Notes: a model not told the origin generated them from the sequence alone. Positions 45,268-57,600 are shown, numbered from the stretch's first letter. The stretch is DNA of 64,000 nucleotides from Pseudomonadota bacterium (GCA_018261905.1 JAGTRU010000004.1:62001-126000), one strand, 5' to 3'. Numbers and translations are program-made.

Positions 45268-46320
45268 CTATTTCCCGGCCAGTTGCCGTTCCAGTTCGGC
45301 CACCCGCCGCTTCAGCCCGTCCACCGTTTCCGAACGCTTGCCGCGCTGCGCTTCCAGGCCGGCGGCGATCCAGTCCAGCCAGGCGCTCAGGCCGTCGCCG
45401 GTGCTGGCCGAGACGCGGAAAATGGTCAGGTCCGGATTGACACGGCGGGCGTTGGCTTCGGCCAGGTCGGCGTCGTATTCGAGATAGGGCAGCAGGTCGC
45501 ACTTGTTGAGCAGCATCACATCGGCAGCGCGGAACATGTCCGGGTATTTGAGCGGCTTGTCCTCGCCCTCGGTCACCGAGAGGATGGCCACCTTGTGCTG
45601 CTCGCCGAGATCGAAGGCGGCCGGGCAAACGAGGTTGCCGACATTCTCGATGAGGAATAGCGACTCGTCGGCCGGTTTGAGTTTCTCCAGGGCGTGGCCG
45701 ACCATGTGCGCATCGAGATGGCAGCCTTTGCCGGTGTTGATCTGCAGGGCCGGCACGCCGGTGGCGCGGATGCGTTCGGCGTCGTTGGAAGTCTGCTGGT
45801 CGCCTTCGACAACGCTGATGGCGACCTTGTCTTTCAGGAGTTCGATGGTTTTGACGAGCAGCGTCGTCTTGCCGGAACCGGGACTGGACACCAGGTTCAG
45901 GGCGAAGATGCCGCGATCGTCGAAACTCTGCCGGTTTTCGCCGGCGTAGCCGTTGTTCTTCGACAGGATATCCTGCTCGATCTGCACCATGCGCGCCTGG
46001 CTCATGCCCGGCACGTGGGCGTGGGCCGGACCGCTGCCGTAATCGAGATCGCCGCCGACACCGTGGGCGTGCAGATGTTGCTCGTGGCTGTGGGCATGCT
46101 CGCCATCGTGGCCGTGGGCATGACTATGTACGCTGCCGTCGGCGTGCTGGTGACTGTGGGCATGCACACCGAGCGGCGCTTCGTCGTGGCTGTGACTATG
46201 CTCATCGGCATGCTCGTGGGCATGGCTATGGGCCGTACCGTCGGCATGCACGTGCGTGTGCTCGTGCGCTTCACCCTCAATGCGCGTTTCTCCCGCGCCA
46301 CAACCGCAAACTGTACACAT
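45268..46320 (-). CDS. hypB: HypB, GTP-dependent nickel insertase with long His tract
   Basis: 350 residues. The N-terminus has the CTVCGCG metal motif, then about 85 residues holding roughly 27 histidines (HEHTHVH, HSHAHEH, HAHSHQH and so on), a nickel store. The GTPase domain follows: Walker [39 protein letters not shown], and NKCDLL (NKxD). It delivers nickel with HypA. It is the last gene of the hupS-to-hypB series before the restriction island. The 112 bases between its stop and the endonuclease contain no convincing gene. Confidence 0.97.
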   Translation of the reverse strand: MCTVCGCGAGETRIEGEAHEHTHVHADGTAHSHAHEHADEHSHSHDEAPLGVHAHSHQHADGSVHSHAHGHDGEHAHSHEQHLHAHGVGGDLDYGSGPAHAHVPGMSQARMVQIEQDILSKNNGYAGENRQSFDDRGIFALNLVSSPGSGKTTLLVKTIELLKDKVAISVVEGDQQTSNDAERIRATGVPALQINTGKGCHLDAHMVGHALEKLKPADESLFLIENVGNLVCPAAFDLGEQHKVAILSVTEGEDKPLKYPDMFRAADVMLLNKCDLLPYLEYDADLAEANARRVNPDLTIFRVSASTGDGLSAWLDWIAAGLEAQRGKRSETVDGLKRRVAELERQLAGK

Positions 46321-46339
46321 CGCCGATCTCCTTCTCGAA

Positions 46340-46681
46340 TTACTCGATTTCTATTTCCTTGACCCGCATTTCCGTGCCGCTGGTCGGCTGCACCTGGTGA
46401 CTGCCACATTGCGGACAGCAACCGAAAACCTCTTCCATGGGCACGCGGGCGCCACACGGCATGCACCAGCCAATGCCCGGCACGGCGACGATTTCCAGCG
46501 CCGCGCCATGGGCAATGCTACCGTGAGTCACGGCTTCAAAGCAGAATTTCAACGCCTCCGGTTCGACCGAGGACAGACGACCGATTTCCAGCACCACCAG
46601 TTTCACCTTGTGCGCCTGTTCGCGGCGGGCCGTATCTTCGACCAATTGCAGCACGCCTTCGGCCAGCGACATCTCATGCAT
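46340..46681 (-). CDS. hypA: HypA, nickel chaperone
   Basis: 113 residues. It begins [16 protein letters not shown] (nickel-binding His2) and has the zinc site CMPCG ... CPQCGS. It passes nickel from HypB to the large subunit precursor. Its start overlaps the hupK stop by eight bases, and hypB follows 19 bases later. Confidence 0.97.
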   Translation of the reverse strand: MHEMSLAEGVLQLVEDTARREQAHKVKLVVLEIGRLSSVEPEALKFCFEAVTHGSIAHGAALEIVAVPGIGWCMPCGARVPMEEVFGCCPQCGSHQVQPTSGTEMRVKEIEIE

Positions 46682-47573
46682 TGTTCAACTCCACGACATA
46701 GGGCAGGCAGGGATCAAGGGCCAGCACCGCCTGCTCCAGCCCGTGCTGCGCCGCGCCCTGGTCGGTGAACTGCCGGCCGGCAAGTAATGCGTTCAGGGCA
46801 CCGCCATCGGCAAAATAACAATCGGTCGGCGACCAGACCCGGTAATTCCGGACCCTTCCGTCAGCGACATGCACGGCATGGGTCAGTACGCCACGCGCCG
46901 TCAACGTCTGCCCGACGCCCCAGCCGCTACTGCCGGCAGCGGCGATCGGATAAGGCTGATTATGCGCCAAGGCGGCGGCAGCCATGTGCACTTCGGCCAG
47001 GCGTGTTTGGTAGGCGGCGCCCAGCGAAGCGGGCTGGCGCGGCGATGGCAGCTCGCCGCCACAACCCTGCCAGTAGGCCAGCCAGGCTTCCGGCTGCAGG
47101 CTGAGCGCGACGACATGTGGCCGCTGCGCCGGCTCGTCCAGCAGCGCGCCACATTGGCCGGCGACTTCGTGCAGGACGCCAGCCAGCAGAGCCTGCGTAA
47201 CAGCCACCCGCTCCGGGCCCTGGCGGGCTTCCCGCCAGGCGGCAAAAGCGGCACTGGCCGGGGCCAGACCAAGGGCCGGCGGCCAGTCGAGCAGCAGGCG
47301 CCAGAGATTTTCGTGCAGAAACTCGATCCACAACTCGCCGTCATCGACCGGCCGCCGCGCCTCATCCGCCGCCGCGGCCAGCGCTGCCTGGGCGGCAGCA
47401 CGCTGGGCATGGGCGCACAAGGCGTAGAGATAGGGCACGGTCTTGACGACGACTTCCGGACTTTGCCCGATGAACAGCCGGGTCACCGGCGGCCGCGTCA
47501 GCTGCACGGCGAGGTCAGCGATCCCCTGGTCGCGAAACCGGCCGCGAACGGTCAACAAGCCCAACGAGGTCAA
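46674..47573 (-). CDS. hupK: HupK/HoxV-type hydrogenase assembly scaffold
   Basis: 299 residues resembling a shrunken large subunit. The C-terminus ends in ALDPCLPYVVELN, reminiscent of the L2 motif DPCxxC but with one Cys missing. An L1-type Cys pair is absent. GVLTHAVHVADGRVRNYRVWSPTDCYFADG is the other large-subunit-like stretch. HupK/HoxV is thought to hold the Fe(CN)2CO unit during assembly of O2-tolerant hydrogenases. It overlaps hupJ upstream and hypA downstream. Confidence 0.88.
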   Translation of the reverse strand: MTSLGLLTVRGRFRDQGIADLAVQLTRPPVTRLFIGQSPEVVVKTVPYLYALCAHAQRAAAQAALAAAADEARRPVDDGELWIEFLHENLWRLLLDWPPALGLAPASAAFAAWREARQGPERVAVTQALLAGVLHEVAGQCGALLDEPAQRPHVVALSLQPEAWLAYWQGCGGELPSPRQPASLGAAYQTRLAEVHMAAAALAHNQPYPIAAAGSSGWGVGQTLTARGVLTHAVHVADGRVRNYRVWSPTDCYFADGGALNALLAGRQFTDQGAAQHGLEQAVLALDPCLPYVVELNNA

Positions 47574-48037
47574 GTGCGCAATCCGAGAAAAGCCCGCCGG
47601 CTGGTCGCCGTCGCCGCAGCCGGGACGCTGATCGGCTCGGCGAACAGCGCATGCACGGCAGCGAGTGCGGTCAGCCGGGCCGCTTCGTGCGATTCGAACT
47701 CAAAGACCGGCGAAAACAGCGAACAGAGGTGATAAACCCCCAGACTGCTTTCTTCGGCGACGGTGAATTCGTAAATACCGGACGGAAATTGCCAGTCGTA
47801 CTTGGCGCAGGCGGCCAGGGGTGGCCAGTTCTCTTCCTGACCCGGCAGGCAGAGCAGATTGATCGCCCACGGCGTGATCATCGCGCCGACCCAGTGGCCA
47901 TTGCCATCACGCCGGAAATCGACGGCCTCGACCTGTAGCGCGGCATTGCAGATCGGCACGTCGGCCATGCGGCTGCGGGCGATTTCGCTGAATACCTCAG
48001 TCAGTTCCGCCGCCGGATTTTGCCGCCAGATTTTCAT
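47570..48037 (-). CDS. hupJ: HupJ/HybE-family hydrogenase chaperone
   Basis: 155 residues starting MKIWRQNPAAELTEVFSEIA; the ATG at 48037 has a GGAAGGCAG ribosome site. Typical segments are RMADVPICNAALQVEAVDFR, GAMITPWAINLLCLPG and FPSGIYEFTVAEESSLG. HybE/HoxT-type proteins help the small subunit mature before Tat export. A longer upstream reading frame lacks conservation and was not used. The 3' end overlaps hupK by four bases. Confidence 0.9.
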   Translation of the reverse strand: MKIWRQNPAAELTEVFSEIARSRMADVPICNAALQVEAVDFRRDGNGHWVGAMITPWAINLLCLPGQEENWPPLAACAKYDWQFPSGIYEFTVAEESSLGVYHLCSLFSPVFEFESHEAARLTALAAVHALFAEPISVPAAATATSRRAFLGLRT

Positions 48038-48137
48038 TCTGCCTTCCACTTCCGGGGAACAGGCGAAATCCCCGGGCAGCAGGATACCGGCACATACCGC
48101 CACGGGAAGGCACGGATCGCATTCGCTGGCGGTCGCA

Positions 48138-48157
48138 CTCCAAGGCAAGCCTTGGAG
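48138..48157 (-). other. Perfect hairpin between hupI and hupJ
   Basis: CTCCAAGG and CCTTGGAG pair over 8 bp with a four-base loop in the 133-base gap after hupI. No T tract follows, so it is more likely an mRNA processing or stability element than a terminator. Confidence 0.4.
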
Positions 48158-48170
48158 CCTTGCTCCCTGC

Positions 48171-48368
48171 TCATTCGGTCACCATGAACTTGTGCTTCGG
48201 CGCATCGCAGCCCGGGCAGCACCAGTCTTCCGGCAAATTGGCAAAAGGCGTGCCGGGCGCAATACCGCGCACGTCGTCGCCCTGCTCCGGGTCATAGACC
48301 CACCAGCAGATGCCGCACTCCAGCCGGTCTTCCGGCTTTACCGCGAGAAATGAACCTTCAAAACGCAT
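48171..48368 (-). CDS. hupI: Rubredoxin HupI
   Basis: 65 residues with the two rubredoxin knuckles CGICWWVYDP and CCPGCDAPK, which bind one Fe in a Cys4 site. Rubredoxins of this type are restricted to clusters for hydrogenases expressed in the presence of O2, where they protect assembly. It lies nine bases after hupH, with a short gap and a hairpin before hupJ. Confidence 0.97.
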   Translation of the reverse strand: MRFEGSFLAVKPEDRLECGICWWVYDPEQGDDVRGIAPGTPFANLPEDWCCPGCDAPKHKFMVTE

Positions 48369-48377
48369 GCCGGCAAT

Positions 48378-49238
48378 CTAATCGGACTCGACCATCATGT
48401 CGAGATATTCGCGCAGGCGCTCGATGGAATCGGCAAAATCCTCGTCGGCGGCGAGCGCCACTTCCGGCATGCCGACCACTTCGATCGAATTGAGGATCAG
48501 CGTGTCCATCGAGTTGAAGTACTGCACCCACCAGACGTTTTTCAGCCGCGTGCTGGTAATCCGGCAATTGCCGTAACCACGTGACAGGATCGACACCTCG
48601 CGATGGCCGAGCCAGCTATACAGCGTATCGAGATCGGCCTCGCTGACCGGCAACAGGGTCAGGTTGATGACATGGGCGGCTGCGCCGGGTTTCCAGGCGG
48701 CCGCCTGCTGACGTAGTTCCTCGATCAGAGCCGGAGCGTTCATCGTGCCTTCCGGGTAGGCTGGCGCGGGCTGATCGGCGCTTGCCGTGTTTTCCATGGT
48801 ATCGACGAGGACCGCCGGAATACTCCCGGTTTCCAGACGGTCGACGACGAAGGCGCCGTCGTCGGCCAGTTTAAGCACCCGCCACAGGCCGGTGAAGGCC
48901 GTTTCCTGGACGCGCCAGTGCTCCGGCGCGCTGGTGAAGGCGCTGACTTCGCCGAAACCGAGCGACTGGGTAATGACATCGCGTAGCGGCGCGCCAAGGC
49001 CGACCAAATTCAGCGTCGCGCCGCCGGCAAAGCCGGCAACCTCGGCAGCATCGAGCCAGGCGCCGAGCAGGGTGGCCGCTTCGGCAACCACCTCGGGCGC
49101 GGCGTTTTCTGGCAGGCGGGGTGCCGAGAAGGTGTCCATGCTCGGCAACGGCAGGTAATCCGGCGCTTCCTCGCCCTGCGAGCCGGGGCCCATGGCGACG
49201 ACGGAAATCGGGAAGGGACGCATCGCTGAAGGGTTCAT
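48378..49238 (-). CDS. hupH: HupH/HoxQ hydrogenase accessory protein
   Basis: 286 residues. Segments typical of the HupH/HyaF family are MGPGSQGEEAPDYLPLPSMD near the N-terminus and LSRGYGNCRITSTRLKNVWW with the following SMDTLILNSIEVVGMPEVALAA. It acts in small-subunit maturation with HupG. It overlaps hupG upstream by four bases. Confidence 0.93.
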   Translation of the reverse strand: MNPSAMRPFPISVVAMGPGSQGEEAPDYLPLPSMDTFSAPRLPENAAPEVVAEAATLLGAWLDAAEVAGFAGGATLNLVGLGAPLRDVITQSLGFGEVSAFTSAPEHWRVQETAFTGLWRVLKLADDGAFVVDRLETGSIPAVLVDTMENTASADQPAPAYPEGTMNAPALIEELRQQAAAWKPGAAAHVINLTLLPVSEADLDTLYSWLGHREVSILSRGYGNCRITSTRLKNVWWVQYFNSMDTLILNSIEVVGMPEVALAADEDFADSIERLREYLDMMVESD

Positions 49239-49693
49239 GCGCAGGCTCCCGAGGTATTTTCGGCACGCACCGGAATGCCGATCGGTTTCGGTTGCGCCGG
49301 CCCGTCGAGCAGGCGGGCGACTTCATTCTGGTATTCGTTCCAGTCGCGGATGCCATTCAGGGCACCGACGTACTGGCCGTCACGCAGGAAGACGACGGCC
49401 GGGGCGCGGGCCACACCATATTGCTGCATGAGCGGCGCGCTCGCCTCGGCGCCGGCGACCCGGCGGGAAATCTTGTCGCCGAGCGGCTTCAGGGCTTCCG
49501 GCAGGATCACACAGGCGTCGAGCACCTCCAGGTTGCGCTGCGGGTCTTCGGTCAGCAGCAGGGCGGTGAGGCCGGCCGGGTAATCGCTCTGGCCGGCTTC
49601 GACGCGCTGGAAGGCGTGTTTTTGCAACATCCGGCCGATGGCCGTTTCCAGGCGTTCGAGCGAAGTCGCTCCGGGAGAAAGTTGCAGGCTCAT
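49235..49693 (-). CDS. hupG: HupG/HoxO thioredoxin-like accessory protein
   Basis: 152 residues with a thioredoxin-like fold (TALLLTEDPQRNLEVLDACV, ARAPAVVFLRDGQYVGAL) but without a CxxC active site, as in HyaE/HoxO. These proteins bind the Tat-dependent small-subunit precursor. The ATG overlaps the hupF stop and the 3' end overlaps hupH, all by four bases. Confidence 0.92.
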   Translation of the reverse strand: MSLQLSPGATSLERLETAIGRMLQKHAFQRVEAGQSDYPAGLTALLLTEDPQRNLEVLDACVILPEALKPLGDKISRRVAGAEASAPLMQQYGVARAPAVVFLRDGQYVGALNGIRDWNEYQNEVARLLDGPAQPKPIGIPVRAENTSGACA

Positions 49694-49992
49694 GGCTTTT
49701 GCGTCCTTAGAAATTCGGGCAATTGGGGTTCGCGGTCGAGATCCGCGAAAAAGGCAGACAAATCGGTTGCGCCGGCGTTGACGGCATCGAGCGCATCCAG
49801 AGCGGCATTGATCGCCGCAGCGCGTTCGGCCGGGATGATTTCACGCGCCGCATCGAGAAAGGTCAGCAACCAGGTGCCGACCGGCTGCACGCCGACCAGC
49901 GCCAGGTCGACGCGGGTTTCGCCATGGCGACCGAGGCAGCGGGCGAAATGCTCGCCGCACTCGACGATCTGGACGGGAATGCCGAGGCACAT
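49690..49992 (-). CDS. hupF: HupF/HoxL, HypC-like dedicated chaperone
   Basis: 100 residues beginning MCLGIPVQIVECGEHFARCL, so it has the essential Cys2 of HypC proteins, plus a C-terminal extension of about 25 residues (DLSAFFADLDREPQLPEF) seen in HupF/HoxL. It protects the large-subunit precursor under O2. The start lies two bases beyond the hupD stop; a much longer upstream reading frame is not conserved. Confidence 0.94.
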   Translation of the reverse strand: MCLGIPVQIVECGEHFARCLGRHGETRVDLALVGVQPVGTWLLTFLDAAREIIPAERAAAINAALDALDAVNAGATDLSAFFADLDREPQLPEFLRTQKP

Positions 49993-49993
49993 C

Positions 49994-50608
49994 TCAGCTT
50001 TGTTCCATATTGAGGAAACGCGCGTCGCCCATGCGGTAAGCCTGGTCGGCCGGCGGTCGTTCGGCTTCGTAGAGGTCGATGGCCAGCGCCGAGTTGTTGA
50101 TGCCGAGCGCTTCGCCCTGGCGCTTTTTCGGCGTCGCCCCCCAGCGCTCGAGCCAGGCAAAGGCGATGTCGAACGCCGCCGGCATCTGCGCCTTGACCAC
50201 GTCGCGCAGGCTGCCGCCGAAGTCTTCCAGTTCTTCCGGCTGGACGCCGATCAGCACCAGTTCGCCCGGCAGTTTCTCGGTCATCTCGGCAGCCGCCAGC
50301 ACTTCCTGGAAACCGGTCTGGTGCAGGCTCATCTTCTTGGCGCCCATGAAGCGCGGCACCAGATCGCCGACCACTTCGCGCAGCGTGCCCGGCGTATCGC
50401 CGTAATCCACCGCATCGAAAACCAGCAGGCAATCGGCTTCCTGGACGTAGGGCAGCAGGTAGAGGCCCTGCGTCCCGCCATCCATCAGTTCGACCTGCGG
50501 CGGGAATTCCCAGCCGGCGTTCAGCGCCTCGACGCAACGCACGCCAAAGCCTTCGTCGGCCCACAGGATATTGCCGATGCCCAGTACCAGAATGCGTTTG
50601 GAATTCAT
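49994..50608 (-). CDS. hupD: HupD, endopeptidase for the large subunit
   Basis: 204 residues. GIGNILWADEGFGVRCVEAL holds the nickel-binding Glu and Asp, and VFDAVDYGDTPG and MSLHQTGFQEVLAAAE (conserved His) are further hallmarks. It removes the C-terminal peptide of HupL after nickel insertion. The ATG at 50608 has a GGGGG ribosome site; a GTG two codons upstream is the alternative. It is separated from hupC by 170 bases containing a hairpin. Confidence 0.94.
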   Translation of the reverse strand: MNSKRILVLGIGNILWADEGFGVRCVEALNAGWEFPPQVELMDGGTQGLYLLPYVQEADCLLVFDAVDYGDTPGTLREVVGDLVPRFMGAKKMSLHQTGFQEVLAAAEMTEKLPGELVLIGVQPEELEDFGGSLRDVVKAQMPAAFDIAFAWLERWGATPKKRQGEALGINNSALAIDLYEAERPPADQAYRMGDARFLNMEQS

Positions 50609-50628
50609 TGCCACCCCCAGAAAGAAAC

Positions 50629-50659
50629 GCCCCGGCTACATTCGCATGCAGACCGGGGC
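50629..50659 (-). terminator. Hairpin with T-rich tail after hupC
   Basis: On the minus strand GCCCCGG and CCGGGGC pair over 7 bp around a 17-base loop and run into GTTTCTTTC. It lies beyond hupC, before hupD. It probably attenuates transcription, so structural genes are made in excess over the accessory genes. Confidence 0.5.
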
Positions 50660-50784
50660 TTGTGCAAGCTAGACCCTTAGCCCCGATTGATGGTCAGGCG
50701 CCGCCAGGGCAAGGCGAAGGCGCGCAGGCAGTGCACTTGCACGGCAAGCGCCGACAACGCGGCCCTGGCAAGCCTGTCCATCAA

Positions 50785-51489
50785 TCAATCCTTGAACATC
50801 CGCCAGCCGGAGATCATCGTGGATATGAGGCTTTGCCGGCTCATGATGTCTTCGCGAATCGCCGCGTAGATGTGCACGATGGCAAAAGTCATCATGATCC
50901 ACATGCCCAGCCGGTGCAGGTTATGCACCTGCATGGAACCGCCGAGGGCGGGAATGACCCAGCCGAACAGGCTGTCCTGCCAACTGCCCAGGCCGGCCCC
51001 TTCGCTGTAGATGGCAAAGCCGGTAAACACCATGCCGACGGCCAGGATGGTGAAGAAGAAGAACATCATCAACTGCGCCATCGGGTTGTGGCCGACATAT
51101 TTCTTCGGATGCTTTTCGAGGAACAGGTACCAGCGCACCTCGAAAAACACTTCACTCCACCAGTGCTTGTTGGTGATCGGCAACATGAAAATCTGCCGGG
51201 CATGGCGGTTGCCGACGAAAGCCCAGTAGATGCGGCCGAGCAGACCGACGGCGAAGATGTAGGCGGCGGCGAAATGGGCAAAGCGGATATAACCCATCAG
51301 GAAATGGGTCGCCGCCTCGCCGGGTTGGGTTGGCAAGGGCGTGCCGATGAAATAGCCGGTCACCGCCAGGACCACCATGGCCAGCGCGTTGATCCAGTGC
51401 CAGAGACGCACCGGGGCTTCATAGACGTAGATCGAACGAACCTGGCGACCGCGTTGTTCGGCCTCCAGCATGTCCTGTTGTGAAAGCAT
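50785..51489 (-). CDS. hupC: HupC/HoxZ, cytochrome b anchor of the uptake hydrogenase
   Basis: 234 residues with four to five membrane helices. Haem ligand His residues are likely in YEAPVRLWHWINALAM, VGNRHARQIF and the VHNLHRLGMWIMMTFAIVHIYAA stretch. It passes electrons from HupS to the quinone pool. It follows hupL by ten bases and is then followed by the hairpin and hupD. Confidence 0.95.
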   Translation of the reverse strand: MLSQQDMLEAEQRGRQVRSIYVYEAPVRLWHWINALAMVVLAVTGYFIGTPLPTQPGEAATHFLMGYIRFAHFAAAYIFAVGLLGRIYWAFVGNRHARQIFMLPITNKHWWSEVFFEVRWYLFLEKHPKKYVGHNPMAQLMMFFFFTILAVGMVFTGFAIYSEGAGLGSWQDSLFGWVIPALGGSMQVHNLHRLGMWIMMTFAIVHIYAAIREDIMSRQSLISTMISGWRMFKD

Positions 51490-51499
51490 AACAGTCTCC

Positions 51500-53296
<1,797 letters not shown>

Positions 53297-53297
53297 C

Positions 53298-54404
53298 TTA
53301 TTTTTCCCCCTTCTGTTCTTCAGTCTCGCCGGCCTTCTGGCGGGCACGAACCAGCGCCGTCACGGCGGCATGCGCGGCAATCGCGGCGCCGACCGTGCCG
53401 GCGGCAGCCTTGCCGATGGCGTCGGCATTGCCTTCGACGCCGAAGGCCTTGATGTCGGTAACCCGGTCGTAGAAGCTGCCCTTGTCCCAGAAGCCTTCTT
53501 CCGAACAGCCGATACAGCCATGCCCGGACTGTACCGGCCAGCTCACGCCACCGTTCCAGCGCATCGAGGAACAGGCGTTGTAGGTGGTCGGGCCCTTGCA
53601 GCCCATCTTGTACAGGCAGTAGCCCTTGCGTGCCCCTTCGTCATCCCAGTTCTCGACGAACTGGCCGGCATCGAAATGGCCACGGCGATAGCACTTGTCG
53701 TGAATACGCTGGCCGTAGAACATTTTCGGACGACCCTGGCGGTCGAGCTCCGGAATGCGGTCGAAGGTCAGCATGTAGGTGACGACACCGGTCATCACTT
53801 CAGCAATCGGCGGGCAACCCGGCACATTAATGATCGGCTTGCCGGAAATGACTTTATGGACTGGCGTGGCGCGCGTCGGATTCGGCTTGGCGGCCTGCAC
53901 GCAGCCGTAGGAGGCGCAGGCGCCCCAACTGATCACGGCCTTGGCGTCGGCGCAGGTTTCCTTGAGCACTTCGACGAAGGGACGACCGCCGTGGATGCAG
54001 AACATGCCGTCTTCGTTGAGCGGCGGGTTGCCTTCGACGGCAACGATGTAGTTGCCCTTGTACTTCTTCTTGACCTCTTCGATGATCGCCTCGGCCTGGT
54101 GACCGGCGGCGGCCATCAGCGTGTCGTCGTAATCGAGCGAGAGCATCGAGAGCACGACATCCTTGGTCAGCGGGTGCGCCGAGCGGATGAAGGATTCGGA
54201 GCAGCAGGTGCATTCGAGGCCGTGCAGCCAGATCACCGGCGTGCGCGGCTTGGTTTCCAGCGCCTGCGCGATGCGCGGTGCGGCGGCGCTGCCCAGGCCC
54301 AGCGAAGTGGCGGTCAGGCTGCAGAATTTGAGGAAGCTGCGCCGGGTAATGCCCTGGCGGCGCAGTACTTCATAGAATGTCTCGGTCACGGATGTATCCC
54401 CCAT
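53298..54404 (-). CDS. hupS: Uptake [NiFe]-hydrogenase small subunit, O2-tolerant type
   Basis: 368 residues with a twin-arginine signal ([20 protein letters not shown]) that exports the folded HupSL complex. The proximal-cluster region reads [10 protein letters not shown] and later [11 protein letters not shown], so both extra cysteines of the [4Fe-3S] cluster (equivalents of C19 and C120 of Cupriavidus HoxK) are present. NVPGCPP gives a further ligand, and [21 protein letters not shown] and [11 protein letters not shown] bind the distal and medial clusters. The C-terminal Ala-rich segment anchors it to the membrane. A sigma-54 promoter lies 30 bases upstream. Confidence 0.97.
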   Translation of the reverse strand: MGDTSVTETFYEVLRRQGITRRSFLKFCSLTATSLGLGSAAAPRIAQALETKPRTPVIWLHGLECTCCSESFIRSAHPLTKDVVLSMLSLDYDDTLMAAAGHQAEAIIEEVKKKYKGNYIVAVEGNPPLNEDGMFCIHGGRPFVEVLKETCADAKAVISWGACASYGCVQAAKPNPTRATPVHKVISGKPIINVPGCPPIAEVMTGVVTYMLTFDRIPELDRQGRPKMFYGQRIHDKCYRRGHFDAGQFVENWDDEGARKGYCLYKMGCKGPTTYNACSSMRWNGGVSWPVQSGHGCIGCSEEGFWDKGSFYDRVTDIKAFGVEGNADAIGKAAAGTVGAAIAAHAAVTALVRARQKAGETEEQKGEK

Positions 54405-54433
54405 CGTTATGTCGCTTGGCGAGCAAAGCCTTA

Positions 54434-54449
54434 TGCAAGCCCCGTGCCA
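54434..54449 (-). promoter_or_regulatory. Sigma-54 promoter of the hydrogenase operon
   Basis: On the minus strand TGGCAC and TTGCA are separated by five bases (TGGCACGGGGCTTGCA), matching the -24/-12 consensus in every key position. It lies about 30 bases before the hupS ATG and should be activated by HupR. An AT-rich stretch upstream (about 54,463-54,490) could bind IHF. Confidence 0.85.
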
Positions 54450-54676
54450 TTCGCCTGGAAATCAACAATTAACGATATAAATCAAGACATTTCCCGGCCG
54501 ACCGGCAACCAGCAATGGACGTTGGGCATGCGACAAGTGGTCGACTTTAATACAGAGTGGAAGGTTTTATTCCATTCGCGACCGACACATTCGCCCGCCG
54601 CTTCGCCACAGTGTGTAATCACGATTCGCCCGATCCCGCCTTCTGGCTCTAAAATCCAGGCTACAGGAGAGAGACA

Positions 54677-57600
54677 GTGCCCAGAATCGTCGAACTGATC
54701 AGCAGTCAAAGCGGCCAGATCCGGCCCCATGCCACGCTCGGCGAAGCCGCGGCGATCATGGTCAAGGAAAAGCTGTCGTCGATCATCGTGGTCGACGACC
54801 AGCGCATTCTCGGCATCGCCACCGAAGGCGACATCCTGCACGCCATGCGTCAACATCGTGGCCTGCAGCAGCCGCTCGGCGCGGTGATGAGCACGACGGT
54901 GCACAGCCTGCCCGGCCACACCGAGTTCCGCGAAGCCTATCGCGCCGCAGCCCGCCTCGGCATCCGCCACATCGTCGTGACCGACGAGGCCGGCCAGCCG
55001 CTCGGGGTGGTCAGCGAATCGGATTTCCGCCACCACCTGGGGCCGGATTTTTTCCGCCACCTCAACAATGTCGACACATTGATGGAGCGGATGTTTCCCC
55101 GTCTGCCGCCGGAGGCGACGCTAGAGGCCGCCTTGTCGGCGATGGAGGCGGCGCGCGCCAGTTGCGCGGTGGTGGTCGAAGGCAACTTGCCGATCGGCAT
55201 CCTGACCGAACGCGATGTCGTGCGCCTGTTCCTCGAGGCCGGCAACAACCCGCCGCTGACCAGCGTCATGACCCGGCCGGCGATTACCGTCAACGAAGAC
55301 AGTTCGCTGGCCGATGCGGCGCAATTGATGGACCAACGGCGCATCCGCCATCTGGTCGTGGTCAATGGAGCCGGCCACGCCGTCGGTCTGCTGTCCGAAC
55401 ACACGCTGATGCGCCCGCTCGAACTCGATCTGCTCGATGACGCGCTGGCCGACCGCCTGGCCCTGACCCGCTCACGCGATCAGGCCGAAGAAAAAAGCAA
55501 CCGCGACGAACGTTACCAACGGGCACTGCTCGACAATTTCCCCTTTCTCGTCTGGCTCAAGGATACCGAATCGCGCTTTCTCGCCGTCAATCGCGCCCTG
55601 GCCGAGAACTGCGGTGCCGCGTCGAGCAGCGAGCTGATCGGCAAATCCGATTTCGATCTCTTTCCGCCTGAACTCGCCGAGCGCTATCGGGCCACTGACC
55701 TCCGGGTCATGAACAGTCGGCAGAAACATGTGGTGGTCGAACCGATCGTTCGCGACCAACAGTTCACCTGGTTCGAGACCTGCAAGACACCGGTCATCGA
55801 CGATAACGGCAAACTGCTCGGCACCGTCGGTTTCGCCCAGGACATTTCCGAACGGCGGCGGGCCGAAGAAGCCATCCTGCTGCGCAACGCGGCACTCGCC
55901 GGCATGCTGCGCAACGAACCGCTGGTCGGCGTCCTCGAACTGATCGCCCTCGCCGTCGAGGCCGAGATGCCGGAATGGACGTGCTCGACGCTGCTCCTGA
56001 CAGACGACCGGGAGCACCTCTACCACTTCGCGGCGCCGCGCTTGCCCGAATGCTTCCGCGAGAGCGAACCCGGCCTGCCGATCCGGGCCGATTCCGGTTG
56101 CTCCGGCAGCGCGGCATTCCTGCAGCGGCGGGTCATCACCGAAGACATCGCCAACCACCCGAACTGGCTTGTCAAACGCGACTCGGCGGCGCAAGCCGGC
56201 TTCGCCGCGGCCTACGCCGAACCCATTTTCAACCCGCAACACCAGGTAATCGGCACCTTTACCGCCTACCACCACACCAGCCGCGGCCCGAGTGACGAAC
56301 AGCAGGCCCTGCTGACCCACGCCGGCCAGTTGGCGGCGCTGATTCTCGCCCATCACCAGGGGGCAGAGAACCTGCAGAAAAGCCTGGAAACCTTTCGCGG
56401 CATTTTCGACAGCATCAGCGAGGCGCTGTTCATCCAGGCCGCCGACGGCACTTTCCTCGATGCCAACAGCGGTGCCGAGCAGATGTTCGGAGAGCCGCGC
56501 AGCGCACTGATCGGGCAGCGCCACACGGCGGTCGGCGCCCCCGGCCTGAACGATCCGCAACAAATCGAGCAGCACATCGCGGCAGCCATCGACGGCCAGC
56601 CGCAGTATTTCGAATACTGGGCGCAAAGTAGCAATGGGCGGATTTTCCCGGTCGATGTCCGGCTCCATCCCTGTCGCTATTTCGGTCAGCAGGTCTTGAT
56701 CGCTTCCGTCGTCGACATCAGCCAACGCCAGCGCGCCGCCCTGCGCCTCGAGATCGAACACGACCTGGCGCAGGCCCTGGCCACCGGCCTGCCGCGCCAA
56801 GACGTGCTGAACACCATTCTCCAGGCCGCCTTGCGCTTCCCCGACCTGGATGCCGGCGGCATCTATTACCGGCAGGCCGACGGCGCCTATCACCTGGTGG
56901 CGCAGCAGGGACTGTCATCCCAATTCGTCGCCGAAAACAGCCAACTGGAAGCCGCCAGCCGGCAGGCGGCGGTCATTCAACAGGGCGACCTGGTGTGCAC
57001 CTGCCGCGAACTCACCCAGCACTGCAACGATCCCGAACTGATCAACACGCCGCGCCTGCAAACCGAAGGCCTGCGCTGCCTGACCGTGCTACCGGTGATG
57101 GTCGGCGGCCAGCCCATCGCCTGCCTCTACCTGGCTGGCCGCCAGGCCGGACAGATCTCGCCCGACACACTGCAGGCCCTGGAAACGCTGACCGGCAATT
57201 TCGCCCAGACCCTGCTCCGCCTCAACGCCCAGGAAGAAGCCGAACGCCTGCAGCAAAATCTGGGCGGCCTGTTCAACACGCTGACCGATTTTCTCTTCGT
57301 GATCAACGGGGCTGGCCGCATCCTGCATTACAACCGGGCCCTCGCCGAAAATCTCGGCTACGGCCCCAACGCCCTGCTCGGCCAGCCGGTCAGCATCCTG
57401 CATCCGGTGAGCAGCAGCGAACAGGTCGGCCAGTTACTCGCCAAGATCGTCGCCGGCCAGTGCACGCACAGCCCGTTGCCGCTGGTGCACGCCGACGGCC
57501 ACCTGATTAGCGCCGAAAGCCGTATCGTCGCCGGCTATTGGGACGGCCAGCCGGCCTTTTTCGGGATTGCCCAGGATATCAGCGAGCGCCTGATCGCCGA

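Noticed and set aside
46340-47732. Plus-strand frames opposite hypA and hupK
   Set aside because: Antisense shadows without motifs.
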